Positions 52,115 to 60,166 of a stretch of 64,000 nucleotides of DNA are shown one piece after another (the stretch's first letter is position 1; every line of letters starts with the position of its first letter). Below the pieces are notes generated by a model. That model saw nothing but the letters and a program-made list of their open reading frames with translations. It did no database searches and had not been told where the DNA came from. Source of the DNA: Acidobacteria bacterium UBA2990. Its GTDB lineage: Bacteria; Acidobacteriota; Vicinamibacteria; Vicinamibacterales; UBA8438. The position numbers and the translations under genes were made by a program. Where the stretch lies: positions 77,707 through 141,706 of the forward strand of contig DEAE01000010.1 in NCBI GenBank assembly GCA_002347025.1, given 5' to 3'.

Positions 52115-52753
52115 ATGAGCAAACAGACGTTGTTCAAATTTGGACTAGGGATAGTCCTTTTGGTCGGATTCCTCTGGATGTTCTTGCGTTCTCTCGAGAG
52201 CACTATTGCGGAACCTTATACCGTGGACGGCGAGTCGTTGTCTGGTTGGACACTGTCGCTAGGTGAACCGATAGGGTCCAGTCTGTCTACTCTTGGGTTG
52301 CGTTCTCCTGGTTTGTTGTCCTCTCTTCTGTTTGACCAATTATTTGATCGGACTATGACCTCGATGACTTCCCCGAACGACAATTTGCTCCCTATTGTGC
52401 TCGCTAGTGAGCTCCGAGGTGACATTGCAGCCGTATTTTCCTCCCAGGAGTTGCTGGAGTTGGCTCGGGCTGCCAATCTTGAACAGGTTAGGCTCGATCC
52501 AGTTTGCATGGCGGTCAAGCGGGAGCCTTTTGCGGGTCGAACCCGTGAGTTCTACTTTGTGTTGTTTGATATCCCAGCGGTTGCGGCATTTCGGGAGCAA
52601 CTTGGCGGCCTGGCTGCTGACAGTGGCGTTCATGGAGCATTCGGTCCGATAGATTTGGTTTTGCCGATTGCAGGGTCCGACGGCGGGTTTCGGTCATGGT
52701 GGCCCCTTGAGGTTGATCGTGAGGTGGATTGCCAAGCCCCTGTTGGGCGGTGA
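52115..52753 (+). CDS. Membrane-anchored protein of unknown function
   Basis: 212 residues. An N-terminal signal anchor (about 7-25, FGLGIVLLVGFLWMFL) leads to a periplasmic part of about 185 residues with no cysteine pair motif or known domain: VDGESLSGWTLSLGEP, LGLRSPGLLSSLLFDQLF, LPIVLASELRG and REFYFVLFDIPAVAAFR can be read. I do not recognise it. It lies 67 bases after the response regulator gene, in the same direction, with a hairpin between, so it is either a weakly linked member of the desaturase operon or separate. Confidence 0.7.
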   Translation: MSKQTLFKFGLGIVLLVGFLWMFLRSLESTIAEPYTVDGESLSGWTLSLGEPIGSSLSTLGLRSPGLLSSLLFDQLFDRTMTSMTSPNDNLLPIVLASELRGDIAAVFSSQELLELARAANLEQVRLDPVCMAVKREPFAGRTREFYFVLFDIPAVAAFREQLGGLAADSGVHGAFGPIDLVLPIAGSDGGFRSWWPLEVDREVDCQAPVGR

Positions 52754-52773
52754 GCCAAGAATCTTGTCTGAAT

Positions 52774-54033
52774 CTACGGAGTGTCGTTCAGCGCTTTGTG
52801 TACTAGGCTCTTGAAAGTCTCCCTAAATCCACCACCACGCGAGGGTGAAACCGCGGCCATGATGACCGTGACCAGTCCGAGTTTGGGATCAACTGAGAAA
52901 CGTGTTCCGGAAGAACCATCCCACCAGTACTCGTTGTTACTCACAGGGAAAGGGTAGCCGCTTGGTTCAAGCACGATGTTAAACCCGAGGCCCCACCCCG
53001 AGGCGGCCATATAGCCTGTTCTACTCAGAGGAAGTAACCGTTCGGATACGTGATTCCTGGTCATTAGATCGACGGTGTCGGGTCGAAGTACTTGGGCTTC
53101 GTTCAAGGTGCCCCGATTTAAAAGCATTTGCGCGAAGCGGAGATAGTCCATGACGGAGGATAGTAGCCCGACCCCACCTTCGATTAGAGCTGGACGTTCG
53201 GTAAAGGGAACTGTTTCGATCATGTAGGGAGAAAGTCCTGTTCCAGTCTCCTCATTCGGTCGGTAAACGGTGCTGAGTCGGCTTGCCTGCTGGTCGGTTA
53301 CCCAAAACACCGTGTCGGTCATTCCTAGTGGGACGAGCAGGCGATTGGCTAGGAATTCCTCGAAGGGTTGGCCGGACCAGATTTCAATTAGCCGCCCAAG
53401 GATTGTGGTCGAAATTCCATATCGAAATCGGGTGCCCGGATCCTCGAATAGAGGAACCCGAGCGGCATTGTCGACCATCTGGGAGAGAGATATAGAACGG
53501 AGGCGTACCTGTTCGGCTCTGTAGATTGGTGAATTTCTACCACCGAGGCCTGAGGTGTGGGTTAGCAGGTGTCGTACGGTGATTTCTCGGAGCCTCGGCT
53601 TGGTCTGGGTTGGGTCAGGTCTTTCTGGATTGATGAATACCCGCTGCTTTGAGAACTGTGGAAGATATTGGGTGATTGGATCGTCGAGCGAAAACTTGCC
53701 TTCCTCCCAGAGTATCATCGCTGCAACCGAGGTGATGGGGCGGGTCATGGAATAGATGCGAAAGAGAGTATCCTTGGTCATTAGGTCGGCGGGTGCAAGT
53801 TCACGCTGCCCTAAAGCTTCGAGGTACACGAGTTGACCGTGTCTGGCGACCGCTGCGACAACGCCCGCGATGTTGCCAGCAGCGATATGGTCCTGTAGGG
53901 CGGCAGTAGCGGTCCCAAGGGTGGCGGACGATAGCCCAACGGATTCCGGTGTGCTTTGCCTAAGGTCCTGCGCGCTGACTGGTTTCAGTAGTAGGATGAA
54001 CGTAAGAGCAATCCCTGTGAATTCCTGCTTCAT
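52774..54033 (-). CDS. Beta-lactamase-fold serine hydrolase, exported
   Basis: 419 residues with a signal peptide (GIALTFILLLKPVSA). It belongs to the class C beta-lactamase / family VIII esterase / D-Ala-D-Ala carboxypeptidase group: GVVAAVARHGQLVYLEALGQ, LFRIYSMTRPITSVAAMILW, VRHLLTHTSGLGG, YGISTTILGRLIE, GGVGLLSSVMDYLRFAQML and YWWDGSSGTRFSVDP. The nucleophile Ser95 is kept, but the SxxK lysine is Arg98 (SMTR). This may be a subfamily trait or mean a changed mechanism. Probably a periplasmic esterase or peptidase; not evidence of antibiotic resistance. Convergent with the preceding gene. Confidence 0.87.
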   Translation of the reverse strand: MKQEFTGIALTFILLLKPVSAQDLRQSTPESVGLSSATLGTATAALQDHIAAGNIAGVVAAVARHGQLVYLEALGQRELAPADLMTKDTLFRIYSMTRPITSVAAMILWEEGKFSLDDPITQYLPQFSKQRVFINPERPDPTQTKPRLREITVRHLLTHTSGLGGRNSPIYRAEQVRLRSISLSQMVDNAARVPLFEDPGTRFRYGISTTILGRLIEIWSGQPFEEFLANRLLVPLGMTDTVFWVTDQQASRLSTVYRPNEETGTGLSPYMIETVPFTERPALIEGGVGLLSSVMDYLRFAQMLLNRGTLNEAQVLRPDTVDLMTRNHVSERLLPLSRTGYMAASGWGLGFNIVLEPSGYPFPVSNNEYWWDGSSGTRFSVDPKLGLVTVIMAAVSPSRGGGFRETFKSLVHKALNDTP

Positions 54034-54198
54034 GCGGTCATCTCCTTTTCGAATCGTGCCGACTGAACCTTGGCATCCTACTATAATTATTGCGGCTGCT
54101 AGTGAAGCGGCGTTTTAGGGGAGGGGATAGCTTTTTTCGACTTGACGCGCTGTCGCGTGAGTTAATGATATCCGTGGGCTTGACTGCGGGGGAGGAGA

Positions 54199-55434
54199 AT
54201 GGTGCTGAGCCATCTGAAGACAGTCGGAAATACTTTACTGCTTGGGTTAGTGGTGTTGCCATGGAACGCGGTAGGCCAGAACACGCCACAGTGGCGTGGA
54301 GTTGACCGTGATGGTTCGATAGCTGGATTCGACACGCCGTCGACATGGCCAGTGAGCCTGACTCGACAGTGGAACGTTCAGGTTGGATATGGTTATTCGA
54401 CGCCTCTCCTTATCGGGGACAGACTTTATGTGTTTAGCCGGCAGGGAGATGATGAGGTGATGCAGGCTCTCGATGCTGCAACCGGTGAGACGGTGTGGCG
54501 TACGAGCTATGATGCGACTTTTGAGATGATGGCGGCTACTAGGAGGCATGGACCCGGCCCCAAGTCAACTCCGGCCTATGCCGATGGGCGACTGTTTACG
54601 CTTGGCATTACAGGTGTTGTGACAGCTTTTGAGGCAGCGACTGGGCAGCAATTGTGGCAGCGACCTGCGGGACCCGTCGAACCGCTCTACCACACCGGAC
54701 AGTCTCCATTGGTTGATGGTGACCAGGTGATCCTGCACGTCGGAGGGCAAGATGCTGGAGCACTAACTGCATTTGACGTTTCCACCGGAGAGGCTCGGTG
54801 GAGCTGGAATGGCGATGGACCAGCCTACGGGTCGCCGATTATCGTGAACTTGGAGGATATGAGGCAGGTTATCACCTTCACTCAGGAGAACTTTGTTGGG
54901 GTTTCTGCTGAAACAGGACAGTTGCTCTGGCGTCGTCCCTATACGACCTCATCGACGACAACTTCACAGACACCCCACCTCTACCAAGGAGATGTGATCG
55001 AGTCAGGTCGGGGCAATGGCATTACTCGATTCCGGGTGGTGCGTGAGGGCAATGCCTGGACAACTGAAAACATCTGGCATACTGATGAGGTGTCATTACA
55101 CATGACCAATGCGGTGGTTGTCGATGGGGTCATGTTTGGGTTGTCACACCTTAATAGTGGTCAGTACTTCGGTCTTGATCTTGATACCGGTGATGTTCTG
55201 TGGACGAGCGGTCCAAGGCAGGCAGAGAACGCTGCTATCCTCAATGCAGGACAAACGATTTTTTCTTTAGAGGACGATGCGGAGTTGGTTGTCGTATCTC
55301 ACAGCAGAGAAGGGTTTGAGCCAGTGACGCGGTACGAAGTTGCAGAGAGTGCAACTTGGGCTCAGCCAACGTTGGTTGGGAATAGGGTATTTGTCAGGGA
55401 TGTTGAATCGTTGACACTTTGGACCGTGGAATAG
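54199..55434 (+). CDS. PQQ-like beta-propeller protein, exported
   Basis: 411 residues with a signal peptide ending near NAVGQ. It starts TPQWRGVDRDGSIAGFD, the opening of the large outer-membrane-assembly/PQQ-like repeat family, and has blade motifs ALDAATGETVWRT, AFEAATGQQLWQR, AFDVSTGEARWSW, GVSAETGQLLWRR and GLDLDTGDVLWTS. It lacks the residues that mark true PQQ dehydrogenases, so it is more likely a structural or binding propeller than an oxidoreductase. GGAGGAG stands just before ATG 54199. A TATAAT at 54082-54087 could be part of its promoter. Confidence 0.87.
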   Translation: MVLSHLKTVGNTLLLGLVVLPWNAVGQNTPQWRGVDRDGSIAGFDTPSTWPVSLTRQWNVQVGYGYSTPLLIGDRLYVFSRQGDDEVMQALDAATGETVWRTSYDATFEMMAATRRHGPGPKSTPAYADGRLFTLGITGVVTAFEAATGQQLWQRPAGPVEPLYHTGQSPLVDGDQVILHVGGQDAGALTAFDVSTGEARWSWNGDGPAYGSPIIVNLEDMRQVITFTQENFVGVSAETGQLLWRRPYTTSSTTTSQTPHLYQGDVIESGRGNGITRFRVVREGNAWTTENIWHTDEVSLHMTNAVVVDGVMFGLSHLNSGQYFGLDLDTGDVLWTSGPRQAENAAILNAGQTIFSLEDDAELVVVSHSREGFEPVTRYEVAESATWAQPTLVGNRVFVRDVESLTLWTVE

Positions 55435-55500
55435 TCCCGAGTGGGCGAGAATACAAACCCTGTGAATTATGGATGTCTATTTCAATGTTAAGGAACATAT

Positions 55501-56160
55501 ATGTCACTAAGAATCAATGACACGGCGCCAGATTTTGCGGCAGAAACGACTCAGGGGCCTATTCAGTTTCATGACTGGATTGGAGACGGTTGGGCGATTC
55601 TGTGTTCACACCCCAAGGATTTCACACCTGTTTGCACCACTGAGTTGGGTTATCTAGCCGGTCTGCAGCCAGAGTTTGAGAAGCGTAGCTGCAAGATCTT
55701 GGGAATCAGTGTGGACGGTGTCAGCAATCATGAGGCATGGTCCAAGGATATCGAAGCGTCGCAGGGGCACGTGGTTGGCTATCCTCTAATCGGCGATCCA
55801 GAGCTGAAAATCGTCAAACAGTACGACATGCTACCCGGTGACGCTGGGGAAACGAGTGAAGGTCGAACGGCGGCTGACAATGCGACCGCTAGGTCGGTGT
55901 TTGTGATTGGACCAGACAAGAAGATTAAGGCGACCATTACCTACCCAATGAGTACAGGGCGGAACTTTGATGAAATCTTGCGGTTGTTGGATTCATGTCA
56001 GCTTACTGCCTCGAAGAAGGTAGCGACACCTGTCAACTGGAAACAGGGTGAAGACGTGATAATCGTGCCGGCCGTTTCCGATGAGGCGGCGCGTGAGGCC
56101 TATCCTGATGGCTGGCAGCAGCCGTTGCCTTACATTCGTATCGTTCCGCAGCCGAAATGA
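55501..56160 (+). CDS. 1-Cys peroxiredoxin (Prx6 type)
   Basis: Thiol peroxidase that reduces H2O2 and organic hydroperoxides; 219 residues. The peroxidatic cysteine lies in HPKDFTPVCTTELGYLAGL (PxxxT/SxxC type). The long C-terminal domain (YPMSTGRNFDEILRLLDSCQ, VATPVNWKQGEDVIIVP, YPDGWQQPLPYIR) assigns it to the Prx6/1-Cys group, where this domain forms the dimer and no classical resolving Cys is used. AAGGA precedes the ATG. Perhaps reduced by a small thiol, which would fit the bacillithiol gene at 23-25 kb (inference). Confidence 0.93.
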   Translation: MSLRINDTAPDFAAETTQGPIQFHDWIGDGWAILCSHPKDFTPVCTTELGYLAGLQPEFEKRSCKILGISVDGVSNHEAWSKDIEASQGHVVGYPLIGDPELKIVKQYDMLPGDAGETSEGRTAADNATARSVFVIGPDKKIKATITYPMSTGRNFDEILRLLDSCQLTASKKVATPVNWKQGEDVIIVPAVSDEAAREAYPDGWQQPLPYIRIVPQPK

Positions 56161-56196
56161 ATTTCGGACATTGAAGGGGTATCGCTAACCTGCTCG

Positions 56197-56213
56197 TTGG
56201 CACGGTGTGCCAA
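56197..56213 (+). terminator. Small perfect hairpin after the peroxiredoxin gene
   Basis: TTGGCAC, a 3-base loop ggt, GTGCCAA: seven perfect pairs, 37 bases after the stop; a run of five T begins about 18 bases later. Confidence 0.4.
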
Positions 56214-56275
56214 TTCTGGTTGCGGGGCAGTCTTTTTAGTGCAATTTGGTCAATTTGTCGGGCTTTAGAATTCTT

Positions 56276-56758
56276 ATGCCGTCTTTTGATGTGGTCTCCG
56301 AAGTGGACATGCAGGAAGTTAGAAATGCTGTGAATCAGGCAGTTCGTGAGGTTGAGACGAGGTTTGACTTCAAGGGCACTGACGCCACATTTTCACTTGA
56401 AGACGCGACCGTCATGATGCGTGCTCCAAGTAAGTTTCAGCTTGACCAGATGTACGACATTCTCACTGCGAAGCTGGCTGGACGGAAGGTCAATGTGAAA
56501 TGTCTTGAGCGGCAGCCCTTACAGGAGAACGTTAGCGATGCCCGCCAAGGTGTGGTGGTGCGGCAGGGTATCGAAGCCGAGCTGGCTCGCGACTTGGTCA
56601 AATTGGTCAAACAGGCGAAGCTTAAGACCCAGGTGGCCATTCAGGGTGATCAACTTCGTGTATCTGGCAAAAAGCGGGATGTGCTGCAGGACGTGATTGG
56701 CTTACTAAAGGAGGCTAAAGTTGACCTCCCGTTGCAGTTCACGAACTTTCGAGATTAG
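56276..56758 (+). CDS. yajQ: YajQ family nucleotide-binding protein
   Basis: 160 residues from ATG 56276. Whole-length YajQ pattern: PSFDVVSEVDMQEVRNAVNQ, RFDFKGTDATFSLED, LDQMYDILTAKLAGR, GIEAELARDLVKLVKQAKLK, TQVAIQGDQLRVSGKKRDVL and PLQFTNFRD. Homologues bind nucleotides, in Xanthomonas cyclic di-GMP (XC_3703), and can act with a transcription factor. The frame is open ten codons further left to a TTG, but the family always begins MPSFD. No clear Shine-Dalgarno sequence; a TAGAAT hexamer sits just ahead. Confidence 0.94.
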   Translation: MPSFDVVSEVDMQEVRNAVNQAVREVETRFDFKGTDATFSLEDATVMMRAPSKFQLDQMYDILTAKLAGRKVNVKCLERQPLQENVSDARQGVVVRQGIEAELARDLVKLVKQAKLKTQVAIQGDQLRVSGKKRDVLQDVIGLLKEAKVDLPLQFTNFRD

Positions 56759-56950
56759 TATTGGGGGTGCCGGTTGCACTTCTAATTCGTTTGGGCCGGA
56801 GATTCTACCAAGAGTGGGGTTGGGCCTGAATCTGAAAGTCCCTGGCGACACGCTGGGGGCTCATTACGATTAGTAGCTGGTTCACTTTGGGGTTGCATCG
56901 AGTGAGTGGGTAGCAGAGGATCGGATTTCATTCTTCGATGGAGGCAAATG

Positions 56951-58138
56951 ATGCGAACACCGAATAGACGACGACTTGCGCTGGGGGCAGTGAGCCTAGC
57001 ATTGATCGCGTTAGTAGGATTGGGAGCGATGCTTAGCGGGACCCAGGCTTCACAGGGCGATATGGTCTACGGTCCGATATTTGAGGTGGATCCTCTCTGG
57101 CCGAAGCCGTTGCCGAATCATTGGCTGCTTGGTACGACTATCGGTGTCTCCGTGGACAACCGTGACCACATCTGGATTATCCATCGTGGTGATTCACTGG
57201 CGGCTGGCGAGGTGCCAGCGGCCCAGGATCCACCGATAGCCGCTGAGTGCTGTTTTCCTGCGCCACCTGTACTAGAATTTGATCAAGCCGGCACACTGGT
57301 CGGGTCCTGGGGCGGCCCAGGTGATGGCTATGAGTGGCCAGCCTCAAACCACGGCATCTTCGTTGACCACATGGACAATGTGTGGATAGGCGGAAATGGT
57401 GGTCCTGATGCACATCTACTGAAGTTTACCCGCTACGGAAAGTTCCTGATGCAGGTCGGCAACTCCGGTGGAAATGCTGGTAGCAACGATACGGAGAATT
57501 TTGGCCGGGTCGCCAAGATCTTCGTAGATCCCAAGGATAACGAGGCCTATATCGCTGACGGGTACCTAAACAAGCGTGTTGTGGTACTTGATGCAGAGAG
57601 CGGTGCGTTTAAGCGTTTCTGGGGAGCTTACGGAAACGTGCCCGATGACAGCGACCTTGGTCGTTATGATCCTAATGCCGAGCCAGCTCAACAGTTTCGA
57701 ACGCCGGTTCACTGTGCCGAGCTTTCTCTCGATGGTCTTGTGTATGTTTGCGATCGGGTGGGCGACCGCATACAAGTATTTCAGAAGGATGGAACCTACG
57801 TCGAGGAATTGCTTGTGGCGCCAGATACACTCGGTGCCGGTTCGACCTGGGATATTGCATTCTCTCGTGATGCTGACCAAAAATATCTCTACCTGATCGA
57901 TGGCGTCAACGAGAAGGTATACATCATCGATCGCAGGGAGATGGAAGTCATTTCCAGTTTTGGAGATGGCGGTCGTCAGCCCGGGCAGTTCTTTGGTGCT
58001 CACAGCATCATGACCGACTCGCACGGAAATATTTACACGACTGAGACCTTTGAAGGAAAGCGAATCCAGAAGTTTGTTTACAAGGGCGAAGGCCCGATTC
58101 GTGCACCGGACCAGGGCGTTGTCTGGCCGGCCAATTAA
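56951..58138 (+). CDS. NHL-repeat six-bladed propeller, exported
   Basis: 395 residues from ATG 56951, chosen because GGAGG (56940-56944) lies six bases ahead; ATG 56948 is too close. The signal segment is RLALGAVSLALIALVGLGAM. NHL-type blades follow: GTTIGVSVDNRDHIWIIHRG, NHGIFVDHMDNVWIGGN, VAKIFVDPKDNEAYIADGYL, CAELSLDGLVYVCDRVGDRI and SIMTDSHGNIYTTETFEGKR. The arrangement resembles the lyase half (PAL) of peptide-amidating enzymes, but I cannot align the active-site residues by eye. A long bidirectional hairpin lies downstream. Confidence 0.85.
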   Translation: MRTPNRRRLALGAVSLALIALVGLGAMLSGTQASQGDMVYGPIFEVDPLWPKPLPNHWLLGTTIGVSVDNRDHIWIIHRGDSLAAGEVPAAQDPPIAAECCFPAPPVLEFDQAGTLVGSWGGPGDGYEWPASNHGIFVDHMDNVWIGGNGGPDAHLLKFTRYGKFLMQVGNSGGNAGSNDTENFGRVAKIFVDPKDNEAYIADGYLNKRVVVLDAESGAFKRFWGAYGNVPDDSDLGRYDPNAEPAQQFRTPVHCAELSLDGLVYVCDRVGDRIQVFQKDGTYVEELLVAPDTLGAGSTWDIAFSRDADQKYLYLIDGVNEKVYIIDRREMEVISSFGDGGRQPGQFFGAHSIMTDSHGNIYTTETFEGKRIQKFVYKGEGPIRAPDQGVVWPAN

Positions 58139-58167
58139 CTAGCCGGTTGTTTCGTGGCTCTATCGTT

Positions 58168-58215
58168 GAGGGGCGGAAGCTCGGTGCCTAGGCAAGCACC
58201 GGCATTCCGCCCCTC
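58168..58215. terminator. Long bidirectional hairpin terminator
   Basis: GAGGGGCGGAA (58168-58178) pairs perfectly with TTCCGCCCCTC (58205-58215); inside, CGGTGC pairs with GCACCG. It separates the convergent NHL and cyclase genes. No U tract. Confidence 0.75.
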
Positions 58216-58240
58216 ATAGGTCTTCTCCTGGGCTACGCCA

Positions 58241-59248
58241 TTAGAACATTGCGATCGGATTGACTGGGGACCCTGTTCCGTTGGGGATGGCTAGTGGTGC
58301 GATGGTGACCATGAACTCCCAGCGGTCTCGCTCCGCAGCTGCCTCGGCGAGAGCCTGAAAGTCGGCACGATCGAGGACCTGAATGCCCAAAATTGTTAAT
58401 GCGAAATTGTGTAGTGCGAGGCGTGAGATGTCGCCTTCCGGTTGGGGTGCGTAGCCAGGGGTTTCCCAACCCGCAATTGCCACATCTCGCTCCCGCAACC
58501 ATGGAATGACGTTGTTGTCGAGACCGGCGGATTCCAGCCCGGTGTCGAATGGTCCGACGGCGTCCTGTCTGGCCCACCGTCCCCATCTGATAAAAAACGC
58601 ATCTCCAGGACCGACCCGCACCCCGGTTTGAGCTTCCCAGGCTTCTAGGTCTTCAACATAAATGCGGGTCCCTGGGTCCAGATAGGGTACGCCCTTAAGC
58701 CGGGGAATATCGTAGAGGACCCCTCTGGTGACCAAGCCGTTCTTGACGGTCATTATCGAATTTTTCGTGGCGCCGTCTTCCATTGTGACAAGGCCATCGA
58801 CGTCATAGCCGTTCCACATCTTACCGTCGAAGAAGATGTGCGCGAACGCGTCTAGGTGCGTGGTGCCAGGTCCATGGATACAGGGATAAGCAATTTGGTC
58901 GCTGGCAGCACTGCGTGTAGCTCGAACCATAGACCATTCGACGGGGCAGGGTACGTCGAGGCTTATATGATTCTGGGCGTTCGAGGAAAGTGAGACGGTG
59001 AAGCCCTCTGTGACAAGGCCTGCTGCTTCGGCCCGTTTTGCTGGCGTAATAAGATTCGCTGCACCCAGTTCATCTTCGGATCCCCAGCGTCCCCAGTTTG
59101 AGAGTTCTGTCTGCCATCGCTGATATTGGGCCTCGCTCACCAGGGAGCCGAAGAGATCTGGTTCTTGGGCTTGGGATCCGACAGCTAGGAAAGCGATGCA
59201 GATGAATCCACTCACGAGTGGCCTTTTGTTCGATTTTGATTCGGTCAT
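58241..59248 (-). CDS. Cyclase / kynurenine-formamidase-like protein, exported
   Basis: 335 residues from ATG 59248, preceded by a rich GGGAGGAAGAAAGAG. Signal peptide (VSGFICIAFLAVGSQA). The metal motif of the cyclase family (PF04199) appears as HGPGTTHLDAFAH, with further His and Asp residues downstream (WNGYDVDG); GRWGSEDELGAANLITPAKR is the usual N-terminal mark. Family members hydrolyse N-formylkynurenine or cyclic amides, normally in the cytoplasm; exported copies are common in this kind of genome. The frame is open 31 codons further, without another ribosome site. Confidence 0.87.
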   Translation of the reverse strand: MTESKSNKRPLVSGFICIAFLAVGSQAQEPDLFGSLVSEAQYQRWQTELSNWGRWGSEDELGAANLITPAKRAEAAGLVTEGFTVSLSSNAQNHISLDVPCPVEWSMVRATRSAASDQIAYPCIHGPGTTHLDAFAHIFFDGKMWNGYDVDGLVTMEDGATKNSIMTVKNGLVTRGVLYDIPRLKGVPYLDPGTRIYVEDLEAWEAQTGVRVGPGDAFFIRWGRWARQDAVGPFDTGLESAGLDNNVIPWLRERDVAIAGWETPGYAPQPEGDISRLALHNFALTILGIQVLDRADFQALAEAAAERDRWEFMVTIAPLAIPNGTGSPVNPIAMF

Positions 59249-59570
59249 TCTCTTTCTTCCTCCCTCGGTTGCCGGACGCGGAGGGTAGTTCCGTGTTCCC
59301 GCGTTGATGGGTCTCGTCTCCCAGACTTGTGTCACAATCATTATTGTTCAAGGGCTGCAAGTAGAAGAACCAGTTCATTATATGGGGGCAACGCGCCGAA
59401 TCCTGTTGCGACTGTTCACGCCGGTTCGTCAGGTGTGAGGAGGAGGGGAACTGTTCCCTGATATTGGAACGGCCAACGATTATGATCATGAGGAAGTGGT
59501 GAGGTTGGTTGTTATAGTCGCTGGTCCACGAGTGTGATTGCTGTTATTCGGAACTAGCTGAGGAGACGAG
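59249..59570. other. 322-base divergent intergenic region
   Basis: It lies between the cyclase gene and the haem lipoprotein gene and must hold both promoters. I see the ribosome site of each gene and a TATAGT at about 59514-59519 but no convincing promoter pair, repeat or RNA gene. Confidence 0.4.
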
Positions 59571-60056
59571 ATGCAGACGAGGATACTGATAGTTACCGTA
59601 GGTGCACTCTTGGCAGCTTCATGCGGGGAGGAGCCCCCTTCTGGGCCGCCGTTCCGGACTGAGACATCCGTGAGCATGCTCATGGCGAATATTCTGGATC
59701 CGGCCGCTGATCTGCTCTGGGATGCGGTCGGAACTGTCATTGACGAGAATGGGGAGACTACGTGGGAACCGGAGACTGAGGAAGAATGGTTGCAGGTGCG
59801 ACTAGGTGCAATGGCGCTGGCGGAGTCAGCGAATCTCCTCATGATGGATGGAAGGGCGCGGGATCAAGATCAGTGGATTCGTCTTGCTGAGGACATGGCG
59901 GACGCGGCGATGCAGGCTTTTGAAGCTGCTGAAGCTAGGGATGTCCAGCGTGTGTTTGATCTGGGTGAGGTCGTCTACAACTCGTGTAACAATTGTCACA
60001 CTCTCTACTGGGTCGATGACGAAGATAGAGGTAGGGTAGTCGAGTCTGGGTCCTGA
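59571..60056 (+). CDS. Haem-binding lipoprotein (cytochrome c, CNNCH)
   Basis: 161 residues. Lipobox LAASC (lipidated Cys18) and a single C-terminal haem c site CNNCH (Cys139, Cys142, His143) in YNSCNNCHTLYW. The middle is helical with repeated LAESA and MADAAMQAFEAAEARD stretches, so the fold looks like a cytochrome c'-type four-helix bundle with haem near the C-terminus. GGAG precedes ATG 59571. It could carry electrons for the periplasmic oxidoreductases encoded around it. 110 bases upstream of the PepSY gene. Confidence 0.82.
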   Translation: MQTRILIVTVGALLAASCGEEPPSGPPFRTETSVSMLMANILDPAADLLWDAVGTVIDENGETTWEPETEEEWLQVRLGAMALAESANLLMMDGRARDQDQWIRLAEDMADAAMQAFEAAEARDVQRVFDLGEVVYNSCNNCHTLYWVDDEDRGRVVESGS

Positions 60057-60166
60057 CCGCATGGACCACTCTTTGCAGTTCTAGTGAGAAGACGCCGTGG
60101 GTGTGGACCGGTGGGGGTTGTGCTGGCTGTAGGTGGACTGCGTAGTGATGAGATCCAGTAATCTGA

